A stretch of 64,000 nucleotides of DNA, from the NCBI RefSeq assembly GCF_963678635.1, contig NC_087064.1:77389620-77453619 (forward strand), read 5' to 3'. The notes under the pieces were generated by a model. The model was not told the DNA's origin. It ran no database searches and saw only the letters and a list, made by a program, of their open reading frames with translations. This document shows, piece by piece, positions 54,880 through 64,000 of the stretch. The position numbers were made by a program, and so were the translations under genes. The stretch is from Symsagittifera roscoffensis. Lineage: Eukaryota > Xenacoelomorpha > Acoela > Convolutidae. Every line of letters begins with the position of its first letter. Positions within the stretch are counted from its first letter, which is position 1.

Positions 54880-56470
54880 TATTAAAGCGATGAAAGTTTG
54901 AATAACTCAAGATGTTTCAGTAGCTTAAAATGCTGTTAAAAAACTTCAATTGGTTCAATAACAGTAAAGGGTTTTACAAGTACATACCTTCACAAGGCAA
55001 ACTTGGAAAACCCCCCCCCCCCCCCCCCCCCCAACACCACTTCACATAAGCATCATTTTTTTGGTGTAGCGAGGGGTTTGTCAACGTAGTCTAAAACGTG
55101 TTCTGAAGGCTTAAATTGGTTGGCTAAACCTGTTGTTTTTCAGCAAACTATCACGCGATGCAGAATGTGAAGTATTTTAAATAGTTTACATAGCTGTAAA
55201 AGGATACGCTAAAATTTAAGATTTTTCAGGAATGAAAAACTATATAACAATCTAAATTGTTTTGATAGTTTGAATTAAATTGGTAAAAGTTAGATTGTTT
55301 AGAAGGAAATTTAATCAAGCAGTCTCAGTGATGATAAATAACTTGCTGTGATAGAATAAATTGTCGGCTAATTTTGAAAAACTTCTCAGCAAGCATTTCG
55401 AAAAAAGATAGTTTTAAACATTTTATGTTGTTTCTGCGAGCTTCATTTGGCTAATTAAAAATATTAATTGGGTTACAAGTAATTCAATCAATGAAGCATT
55501 TCCGGTAGAAGTTGAACCTATTCCAAAATTACTAAAAACGTCAAGCAACCTATCTATTCAAGCAACGAGGTGTTGAATCATTTTAAGCTGTTTTTATTGA
55601 TTTAAGTGCCAAGTAGCTTGCAGAAAAAGATACCAATCCATGATGGTTTGATATTTGGCAATTCCGTTTGCGATTGAACAACTAATAATTAGAGTTAATA
55701 ATTACTAATAATTTTGAGAGCAAGAGTGATATTAATGATCACCAGATTTACTTACTGAAATCATTGCGAACTCAAGCTATTAAGCGATGCAACTTCGAAA
55801 CATTTAAAACTGTTCTGTTGTCTCGATTTGGCTCTCCAAGACTAAAAAGCGTTCCAGCAATGAATCATCGACTCATTTCAAGCTGTTAGGTTAGTTTGAG
55901 TTAGTTCACAATAAATCATAATTTTTGGAAGAAAGCAAAAAAAACTGAGAACAATTCAAGTTGCTTTGATAACCTACATTGGCTCAAAAACTTTTAAACT
56001 CATTAATGCAAACTATTCAAGCGATGAAACTTTGAAATGCTCTAATTTTTCTAATAGACTACAATGATTAGTGAATTTTTTTAAAATAAAGCAGGCTATC
56101 AAGCGATGAATCATCTACATATTTTCAAGTTGTTTTAAATGCTTGCATTAGTTTGCAAAAAAAAATCATTTATTTGCAGCAAACTATCAAGCAATGAAGT
56201 TTGAAAACTTTTTGTGCTGTTTTAATGGCCTAAGAAATGGTTTGCCAACAACTAAGATTTTTTGCACTAATTTATTAAGCGATGAAAATTTACGCTCCTT
56301 AACTTGTTTTTTGAAGCAAGCTATCACAGCAATGAAAACTTGAAATAATTCAACGTATTTTAATAATTTGAATTAGTTAGCAAAAGCATTCTATTCAAAA
56401 GATAATTTTTCGAAGCGTTTTCAGCTAATTTAATCGTTTAAGTTTGTTTGCAAAGTTTCAAAATTTTTAA
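54880..56470. repeat. Degenerate tandem repeat, period roughly 85-110 bp
   Basis: The phrase CAAACTATCAAGCGATGAA, with variants, recurs near 55145, 55770, 56007, 56093, 56183, 56270 and 56328. It is followed each time by TTGAAA...TTTCAAG(C/T)TGTTTTAAT and then GTTTGAATTAGTTTGCAAAA. Copies are heavily diverged. No coding frame crosses it. Confidence 0.6.
55011..55032. repeat. Run of 22 C
   Basis: A pure C homopolymer within the degenerate tandem repeat, with no Cs to speak of around it. It could be a real mononucleotide tract able to form an i-motif or G-quadruplex, or an assembly artefact. Confidence 0.9.
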
Positions 56471-58260
56471 AAGATAAAAATAATCAAATGTTTTTATGGT
56501 TTCAATAAGCTCGCTGTAGTAAAAATGCAAAGCACCCAAGTTAAGTTTTCAATATCGTAGCATTAAGAAAATTTTATTTTAAAAATGTTTCGTGTGAAAA
56601 ATGAAATTCTCTACGCAAAACATCAGATAAAACTGACAGGCATTGTCGAGCGTTCAACATGAACTAAAATGATTTATCTGGACAAAAATTGGGGAAAAGC
56701 TTAAAGTTTTCCAGACTGCAGAAGTTATGAAAACCTAGAAATTCATGACTTCAACCAAATTTATTACAAACAACCAAAAGCCAAAAAAAAGACAAAATAC
56801 TCTTACTGACAAACTTAACCTAATCGACATACATTTGGAAAAAAATCCATATTAAAAATATTAGAAAAAAAAATCGTTACAAAATATTGGAAGAATTGTA
56901 TTTCTAGTATTTCTGTGTTGACTGAAACTTTTCCAAATGTTTGTTCGCTATGTTAAGTTCACTGTAGAATTTTATAGCGCTTTTTGGCTATGTTAAAATT
57001 ATTTGCATGGTTATTGAACAAATTGTAATTTTATTGCAACAAAGTGATAAGCTATAAAAAAAATTTCAAAATTAGAGAAATTTTAAGTTTTATTTAGCAT
57101 CATTTTTATTTCTAATTATCAAAAAATTATACTTTTGAAATAAAATTTAATTTAAATGTTGAAAAGTGATCGCGTGTGAGTAAAAAACATGTCAAAGTTT
57201 TTGTTTTATGATTACAAAAAGATTACTGAAAGCTTAGCTTGAATATTTTAAATGCTGAAGCCAACAAATCACTGATAGGAAGTCGAACTTTTTTAAGAGT
57301 TGGTGATCTGACAAATTCAATTGAAAAGATTTTTTTACCAAACCTAAAGATTTTTCGCATGCGAGAAATACTTAACCGAAGAAAAAAACACAGAGCGATT
57401 AAAAGCTTTTAATTTAACCTTTTGCAACCTAAATTATTATTCTTAAAACTTTAGAAAGTTTCTTATGCAGTTGCTGTAACAAAGTCATTCTTAAAAAAAA
57501 TTCCAATAAAATTTCACTAAAAACATGATAGTGAAAATGAATGAAATTTTATCTGTGGTTTTACCTGGAGAGAGATAAGATTCAGTGTTTTAGATGAAAT
57601 TAATTAAGAAAGTAAATAGAGTCTGATTAGTTTTCGTCTAGCTATACATTTGTGATTGCTACTATGTTTTAGGATTGCCTTACCATCGGCTATGCTGGCC
57701 CCAACACACCAAATCAGGAACACTGATTCATTTTTTTGAATTGATATGACTGACAGCAGTTGAGTAGCGTTTCTGATGAGAAAATTTGTCATTTAGGTTT
57801 AAAAAAGCTGAATTTAGCGCTTCCTTTGCAATAAAAACTGATAAAACAAACGCAAAGCGGTGCTTTGCATAACTTGCGACACACCACAAACATAAACACC
57901 TAAGTAGAAAAAAAATGAAAAACTTTGGAAAAAACTGTTAAAAATTAAATGTTCGTATGTCTCAATGAAGTCCAATACAAGGCAAAAATGCCAGTCATTT
58001 GAATTAGCAATGGAGAAAAACGTACAGAGAGGAAACAAAGCCTGCAGCCCTTGAATTTTAAGTCCCTCTTGAAACTTCATTGAACAACACTTGCATTTTT
58101 AATGACAAGGAAAGTTACTTACAGCACAAGCAAAATCAAAGATGTAGAAACTTAGTCAACCAAATTTTATAAAAATAAACGAAAGTTCGATAATACAATT
58201 ACAATCAGAAAAAATTCAATTGCATTATTATCGGAAAAAAATTCAATTTTCATTCAATGA
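56471..58260. other. AT-rich DNA, no gene seen
   Basis: Only short frames occur, for example 57604-57792 and 57814-58080 on the minus strand, neither with supporting context. No repeat copy was recognised here. Confidence 0.45.
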
Positions 58261-58273
58261 TGAAAAAACAAGC

Positions 58274-58335
58274 TTCAGCCGGGACTCGAACCCTGAGCTT
58301 AGGGTGCAAACGTGACGGCGTTTTCTTTAGGTCAA
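58274..58335 (-). tRNA. tRNA-like remnant with perfect B box (probably pseudo-tRNA or SINE piece)
   Basis: On the minus strand the sequence CAGGGTTCGAGTCCCGGCTG forms a normal T arm (stem CAGGG...CCCGG-like) and contains the polymerase III B box GGTTCGAGTCC (58282-58292). Upstream, CGCCGTCACGTTTGCACCCT could be an anticodon-arm remnant, but I cannot fold a proper five-pair anticodon stem or find an A box. It is more likely a pseudogene or SINE head than a working tRNA. Confidence 0.3.
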
Positions 58336-59439
58336 GTGGGAAAAAAACTGGATGCTGTTAAGTTTCAATAATAAAGCAGAAAAAAAACAAGTAGGAATTT
58401 GAAAAAATACCTATGCAAAAAAATCTAGTTCCCAATAGCAAGACACTTGCTCTCGCAAAATTAGAGAAAAAAAATTGAAAACTATTGTGCAACAACATAG
58501 AAAAAAGAATGTTTTTGGCTTTTGGCTTGTTTCTTCATTTTTTTATTGGTACCTCTCTTTTCGAAGAGAACTGTTGTCGATTACGTCTAATTTACTAACG
58601 CGCTCGTGTATAGCTCTCATCACACCACACACACAAGCAACGACACTATTTCGAAAAACTTGTTTTCGTAGTTTTCATGAATATGGTCGAACATTCTGTG
58701 CTACTTGAACAGCAACCTGCTTTTCTTGTTTCGATATTGTTTTTAGCTCTCAGTGGTTTTATTTTTGGTTCCAGCATCTCAATTCACTTGCTTCTTTTGT
58801 CTCTCAATCACAAAAATTGCAAATCGGCATCTATCTCTGATAGTCTATTCAGCTTTTGGTCAAAGCCTTGCTTTAATTTTGTCTATTTGTTCATATAATC
58901 TAATTTTTTTGATTTAAGCTGATAACAAGATAGTGAAAAAACCGCCATTAGGCGGTAATAGACGGCATTGTTTTGCCACGTCACAAAAACGAAAAACCTC
59001 ACGAAAGATTCCAAAAAAGTTTTTCGTTGTCTACAAAAATTTGTCCAATTTAAAATTTATTAAAATTAAACTTGATATATTTAAACAAACTAAATCGCCT
59101 TTTGTTTTCAAAAAATCAACAAGAAAATTAAAAAGAAAACAGAAAATGCAGATTAGATTTTTCGATTTTTCTGGATATTCTTAAAACTTCTCCGTGAATT
59201 TCATGGCTGTCAAAACATTTTGTTCTACATGCACAGCAACTGGTTTTTGTATTTAATTAAGTTGATAATTAATGATAGGCCAATGAAGAGACTGAAATAA
59301 AAAATCAGCAAAAAATAACTAATTCTTTTAACTCGAATACTTTTTAAAAAATTTTTCGAGCAAGTAATTTGGTAAAATTAAATAAATAAAATTCTACAAT
59401 TTTCTCGGAAGTGTTTATTCTCGAATGCCACTATCAAAA
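58336..59439. other. No gene seen; a dispersed phrase at 58680-58730
   Basis: Frames at 58475-58708 and 58677-58898 lack support. The phrase ACATTCTGTGCTACTTG at about 58689 recurs at about 62298 and, weaker, near 59215, so this is dispersed repeat DNA. Confidence 0.4.
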
Positions 59440-60494
59440 CAAGACAAGATTACTTGTATCAGGGCGAAACATTGAGTGTTTTGACTGCGTTTTAACTTCT
59501 ATGGAGTACAGTGCTGATTTGAGTTAACCGGGCAAAACGAATTTGCTTAAATTTTACCGGAGCTATCATGGTGCAATTTTTTGTTAAATTGGGAAGCAAA
59601 ATTGTATCCCAATAAGGCTTTTTTTTCCAGTTTATCATGAATAATCCTAAAACTAAGTGTAACAAAGTTTTGATAAAAGTATGCTAACAAAGTTTTATCA
59701 AAAGAAGCCTCTTAAACAACTCAACAAAGGGTACCATCCGCAAAAATCTGTATAAAGAATATATTTTTGCTTGATAGGCAAAAAAAGTCAAATTTACTAC
59801 ATAACACTAAAAATATTTGCCTAAAACAAAATTTAAACCTAGCTTAAAGTTTTGTTAATTTATTGAAGATTTAAATTTTCTAATACTTTGTTGAACTGTG
59901 TAAGAAGCTTTTTTGATAAATTTTGACATCAGTTAAGTTGACTATTTGGCGTATTTTTTGGTCAACTACAAAAAGCTAAATGACCATTTTTTTGGGTTCA
60001 ATTTTGTTCTCCTCCCTCTTTGCTTAACATTACCCCTATTAAAAAAACTTGTGAAAATATCAACTTTAGATGTTGTCCGTTTAAAAAAATTTTCTGATTT
60101 TTCTTCTTAATTTTATCCCCTCAGACACTAAGTTAAGTACAAAGTGATATATTTTGCATAATTAAACTTTTAAATAGATCAAAAAGCACGCATCAACCCA
60201 ATTTGGAACAATTTCTAAGACTTTAATTAGCACGATCAAATTACCTAACGCGTTAATAGCATGAAATACATCGTGCGTTAATTGTCCCAAATTGGCCAAA
60301 TCGGCAGCCTATAAATTCCTATAACTTTACGAAAAATGATCACAGGTGAACTATCTTTTCAAATTTAAGCTTAGGAGAACAATACATTTTAGAATTCTTT
60401 CAAAAGTAGCTAGTTAGAAAGTCGAAGTTTGTCAGAAGAAAAAAACCATCCGAGCACAAATATTCCGTTATTTTCGTTACGAAAGTCGGAACAA
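59440..60494 (+). mobile_element. Old R repeat copy split by a MITE
   Basis: The left R end (AGATTACTTGTATCAGGGCG) is at 59450 and the right end (CGTTACGAAAGTCGGAACAA) at 60475-60494. Between them, from 59509, lies a diverged copy of the TA-flanked MITE. Many substitutions separate this R from those at 46-52 kb. Confidence 0.65.
59509..60095. mobile_element. Diverged TA-flanked MITE nested in an R repeat
   Basis: This begins TA/CAGTGCTGATTTGAGTTAACCGG like the element at 43918. Its arms are still visible (CAACTCAACAAAGG at about 59716 versus CTTTGTTGAACTG near 59890). The right terminus is lost or too diverged to place exactly. Confidence 0.5.
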
Positions 60495-60635
60495 CAAATA
60501 TTCCTTTACGTCCGAATAAAAAAAAATTTCATGTTGAATTTTTGAAGTGGCTATCTGGAAACAATTAGCTGGTACTTGAAAGTTTTCATAAAATGACAAC
60601 TAATTCAAATTTGATGGCTGAATAAATGAACGATT

Positions 60636-60867
60636 GTTGTTCCGACTCTCAGTATTAGAACGCGTTAATAACGCAAAAAATATCGCGCGTTAATTTTCCT
60701 AAATTGAACAAAGGTGAATTTTTGTTTTAATTTGAGGTCAAGACAATAATATTTTTTGAACGATGAAAAAATTGCTTGTTAAAAACTCTAACATTGTCTA
60801 GAGAAAAAAACACTCCGAGCACAAATATTGCGTTATTTTCTTTGAAAATTAAAGGAACAATAACACA
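60636..60867 (+). mobile_element. Truncated, diverged R repeat
   Basis: This keeps AACGCGTTAATAACGC, ATATCGCGCGTTAATTTTCC, a CACTCCGAGCACAAATATTGC stretch and a degenerate right end AAAGGAACAA. The left half is missing. It directly follows a TTGTTCCGACT terminus. Confidence 0.5.
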
Positions 60868-63374
60868 AACCGATGATTACAATCGATTGATTTTTCTTGC
60901 CATCCTTTAACAAAATTTGTTAAGTGACCACTTGCACCGGTTCCTACACAAATAAAAATTACAAGTAACTTTCTGCAAAAAAAGTGCACCATGTAGTGCT
61001 CCAAGTAACTCTCAGTTTCTATCCTACAATTGCAAAACAATTGTGTTTTTTTTTCGCGACTAGAATCATCCGTTGACTTTATTGCGTTTTCATTTTTCAG
61101 TATTGTAACGTGCGTACGATTGGTCGCTTTTATGTTTCTTGTTTCTCTTTAATTTCCACAAATCGTAACAAATTTACTTTTATCAAGCTCAAATTGAAGG
61201 TTTTTTTCAAGTTAAAACTATCGATAAGTTTTTGTGAGTCAACTAGCCTCACATGATCGCCTTCAAAGAAGTCCATAAAATGCTACCTAAAACAAAGGTA
61301 TACCAGTCGCCATTTTTTGCGTTCCCATATGATTATATCGTACTTTTTTAAGCTTTTGTTACGAATAATTTCCTCGTAACTCCAAAAAGTGGCTCAATTG
61401 GTGGGTTGAATTCCCGCTCATCGAAATCTTTGGGCAAAATCTGGTTTACCTCGAGTCAGCTATTTAGTTTAGCTTTGAATTTTTTGTAATTTTTAGAACT
61501 GTCATGTGTGTAGGAGCTAATTGGGTAAAAATAACCAGAAATGTCTATATTTTCTCTGACGGTCTCAACACTTGATTAGACACCTGTATTTCAAAATTTG
61601 CCAGTGAAATCTACTCTGAAATTAGGTAAGTCTGCCATCAGTAGAATTATATTTTCTGCAAGTAATTTTTGCAAGGTTTGCATCTGGTTATTTAATCGGC
61701 GTTTTTCTGAACGTCAATTTCTTGAATCCTAATTTTCAGACGTTTCTCATGTTAAAAACTCAGGAAAACTTCAGTTACATAAAAGTTTGAATCAATCAGG
61801 TGCTTTGAGCAATTATTAAATCTTTTGACTTCATTAAAAATGATTGTCTCTCAATCAAACAATACGCATTCAAGAATTCCTTTCGAACGGTTCTTTTTCT
61901 TAAAAATTTTTTGTTGATTTTACATGATGATTTGGGTTGTTGGTTTTTTCAAATGCTTGTTTCCATCGTCATTATTTATTTCCAGCTAGTCGAAAAAAGA
62001 GGGGAAAATTGCATTCTGGAGCTTTTTCTTTTTTTTTCGTTTTCCACGCAAAATCAGGTACCACAAATAATCATCGAAATCGGTCGAGTGATTCGAACGA
62101 AATCAAACAGTTTTTAAAAAAAATTCAAAGTTTTTGATTTTTGCTCTAATATCGATTCTCTGTTGTCCAATTGGCCTATTACTACTGTCGCATTTGCCTA
62201 ATTTCTCAATTTTTGATCAAATTTTTCATCACTCTACACAGAGAAAATGACACTAACTTGAAAGTTTTTTTTTGTATTTTTGTAACAGTATGGTCGGAAC
62301 ATTCTGTGCTACTTGCACAGTAACCGCCATCCTTGTTTTATGTATGCGTCTGTAGTCTCTTAAATCTAGTAAATTTATATTAATAGACCAATGCATCACT
62401 GATTGTAACCATATAGCAAGTTTCTTCAATTGTTTTTTTTCCACTGCTCGAACTGTTGTAAGAGATTTATTGTCACATTGGTACAACCTGATTTTCCCAA
62501 CATCAAAATTAAAATGATTGGGCCACTAATGCTAAAGACAACACTATGAAAACATAAAACAACACATCGAATATTTTGTCCCTGAGTTGATATTTAAGCT
62601 AAATTTATGCGTAGTCGTGTTTGGTCGAAAAATCAACAGTCGTTGGAGCAAATGGGGTCACTGAGGCTCTGTATTTTAGAACCACCTGCACTTGAAGACA
62701 TGTAAAAAAAATCCAGTACGATTTAAAAGAAGGAATTAACAAAAGCGCAGATACTTGAGAAAAACTGGCTAAACGGGTCGACCTAAGTCAGAACATTAAA
62801 CATTAAAGATTAAAGATGTTGAAGTGGAAAAAAGATTAAAAAAAACTTGCTATAAGGTTATAATCAGTGAAGCATTGGTCGGTTAAAATTTTTTCTTCAG
62901 ATTTAAGAGAATACAGTCGCATGTATGAAAAAATCCAAGATGTTGAAAACACCAACAACTAAAATTATCTTCAGGTTTGACCAACAAAAAAGTTGAGTTA
63001 CCAATATCTGATAAATAATGTTGGTAACAGTGGACAAATTTTGAAGTAATGCATCTGCAATTTCATTCGCTAATTTCTATTTCCATTGAGTCATTGCCAT
63101 TAATTTAGGACAAAGTTTCGTCTGGGTTATTTCTTCTTGCCACCTCGTTTCAGCTCTCATAGGCACAAAAAACTGTTTGTATTGCTCATCATATGGTCAT
63201 GTATCAACAGCAAGATGATCACCAAAACTTGAGCATCCGCACATCAACTGAAGAAAATTGTTGCAGTGCTTGCAGCCGTTGCAAATCGTTCCAATTTTGA
63301 GACACTATTACTTGTGTACCGCTAAACCGCTGGGATTTTCCATTCCACTTTTTAAATTACTTCATTCAACGCTC
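60868..63374. other. AT-rich DNA, no gene seen
   Basis: A stretch at about 62040-62095 (TTTCCACGCAAAATCAGG...AATCATCGAAATCGGTCGA) resembles 41668-41730 inside the 491-bp MITE, so a diverged relative may lie here. The phrase near 62292 matches 58683. No coding region is supported. Confidence 0.4.
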
Positions 63375-63903
63375 TCACAACTCGATTTGCAGCGTGTCGA
63401 TATATTCCTTAGTGACCGTAAGCATAGCAGCCACTACTTTACAGTCCATCCTTTCCGTTGCAGCTTCCATGGCTGAGTGTCCAAGTCCAGTCTTCTCCCC
63501 ATGCCAACCCTGGCGTTTTTTTTCCAGCCTATTGGTTTCGTTCCGTAGACATCATGACTGCTTTAAGGCTCTCCGGCGTCAAAAAATGAGTACAAATGTT
63601 GAGCAGCCTATTGAAAACCAAAGCTTTTAGGAGCTTTGTTGAGCCGTGATTGATTCTCTAGCGTCGCTCAACCGGGTTTTGATTGAAGTAGTCATCGCGT
63701 GGCTCCTCTAATTCGAGGCGCACTTGGGCAAGCTGGCTTAGCAGATGGACCACTGTAGGCCTCTCCACGTTTCAAAAAGTATCTTGAAGCTGCCTTCAGG
63801 TCTTCGACTTATATACACAGCAGTTTGTTCCCCCACCGTTGTCTACCGCATATTGTTCAAGACCCGAGCCAGACCGCACTGTTTTTACTGTGTCAAACGT
63901 CAT
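63375..63903 (-). pseudogene. Decayed minus-strand coding stretch
   Basis: Three minus-strand segments read like real protein. The first is an ATG-started frame at 63903-63796. It continues in the same frame past TGA codons (63796-63798 and 63772-63774) into 63771-63658, which encodes LSQLAQVRLELEEPRDDYFN. Another frame at 63551-63375 encodes ETNRLEKKRQGWHGEK and EAATERMDCKVVAAMLTVTK. The charged, helix-forming composition resembles a retroelement Gag or a coiled-coil protein. Stops and frame changes every 100-180 bases indicate decay, or short exons whose splice sites I cannot define. It probably continues beyond the window. Confidence 0.4.
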
Positions 63904-64000
63904 TGATCAAGTTGTGATAGTTTTAGTTTTCCCACACAAAGCCACCATTTTCAAGTTCGTTGCTGCTAACGGCTAGCAAAACTACTCAGATAGGAAATAA

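Noticed and set aside
61911..62137. Two overlapping hydrophobic frames
   Set aside because: T-rich DNA gives hydrophobic frames by chance, and the stretch resembles part of a MITE.
63258..63630. Plus-strand frames of 72 and 78 codons at the right end
   Set aside because: The opposite strand is far more protein-like over the same bases.

Overview
This window is nuclear DNA of a multicellular eukaryote, most likely an invertebrate animal. It is AT-rich and gene-poor, with spliced-looking exons, a large LTR retroelement, inverted-repeat MITEs, tandem satellites and a 200-base assembly gap (43019-43218). I could not place the phylum. No bacterial, organellar or rRNA gene was seen.

Positions 470-19393 hold the main item: a structurally complete, apparently young Ty3/gypsy-type LTR retroelement of 18.9 kb. 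Its 410-bp LTRs (474-883 and 18980-19389) show no difference by eye and are flanked by a 4-bp duplication, TTTG. Inside, on the + strand, are a repeat-bearing leader; a small basic ORF; Gag (2579-5218, one internal TGA, zinc knuckle in the -1 frame); Pol (protease, RT, RNase H, integrase, GPY/F); two tiny hydrophobic ORFs; a 377-codon frame with no ATG; an envelope-like glycoprotein; and a 601-residue orphan protein. Successive frames overlap, three times by exactly four bases (ATGA), which suggests a virus-like polycistronic RNA. Consensus splice signals follow the last stop codon.

Positions 19394-26540 are AT-rich and gene-free: one copy of a dispersed repeat (here called R) and three decayed copies of an older repeat. 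Positions 26540-39237 hold a 12.7-kb array of a 24-bp minisatellite with an orientation switch near its left end, higher-order repeats, and from 33.07 kb composite units that carry pieces of a host coding region. The last composite unit (38786-39237) still reads as two clean in-phase exons with a stop codon and poly(A) signal, so it is the probable source gene's 3' end.

Positions 39238-52340 are repeats: R copies with hairpin ends, a related 491-bp MITE (41620-42110), a TA-flanked MITE with long inverted repeats (43918-44626) set in palindromic DNA, a 0.93-kb tandem duplication, and a tandem array of about ten R copies (46.3-52.3 kb). Positions 53275-54084 carry the best host coding sequence, a 3'-terminal exon for about 269 residues of unknown function. 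The rest is mostly non-coding: a degenerate tandem repeat (54.9-56.5 kb), a tRNA-like B-box remnant, further decayed R and MITE copies, and at the right end a decayed minus-strand coding stretch (63375-63903).
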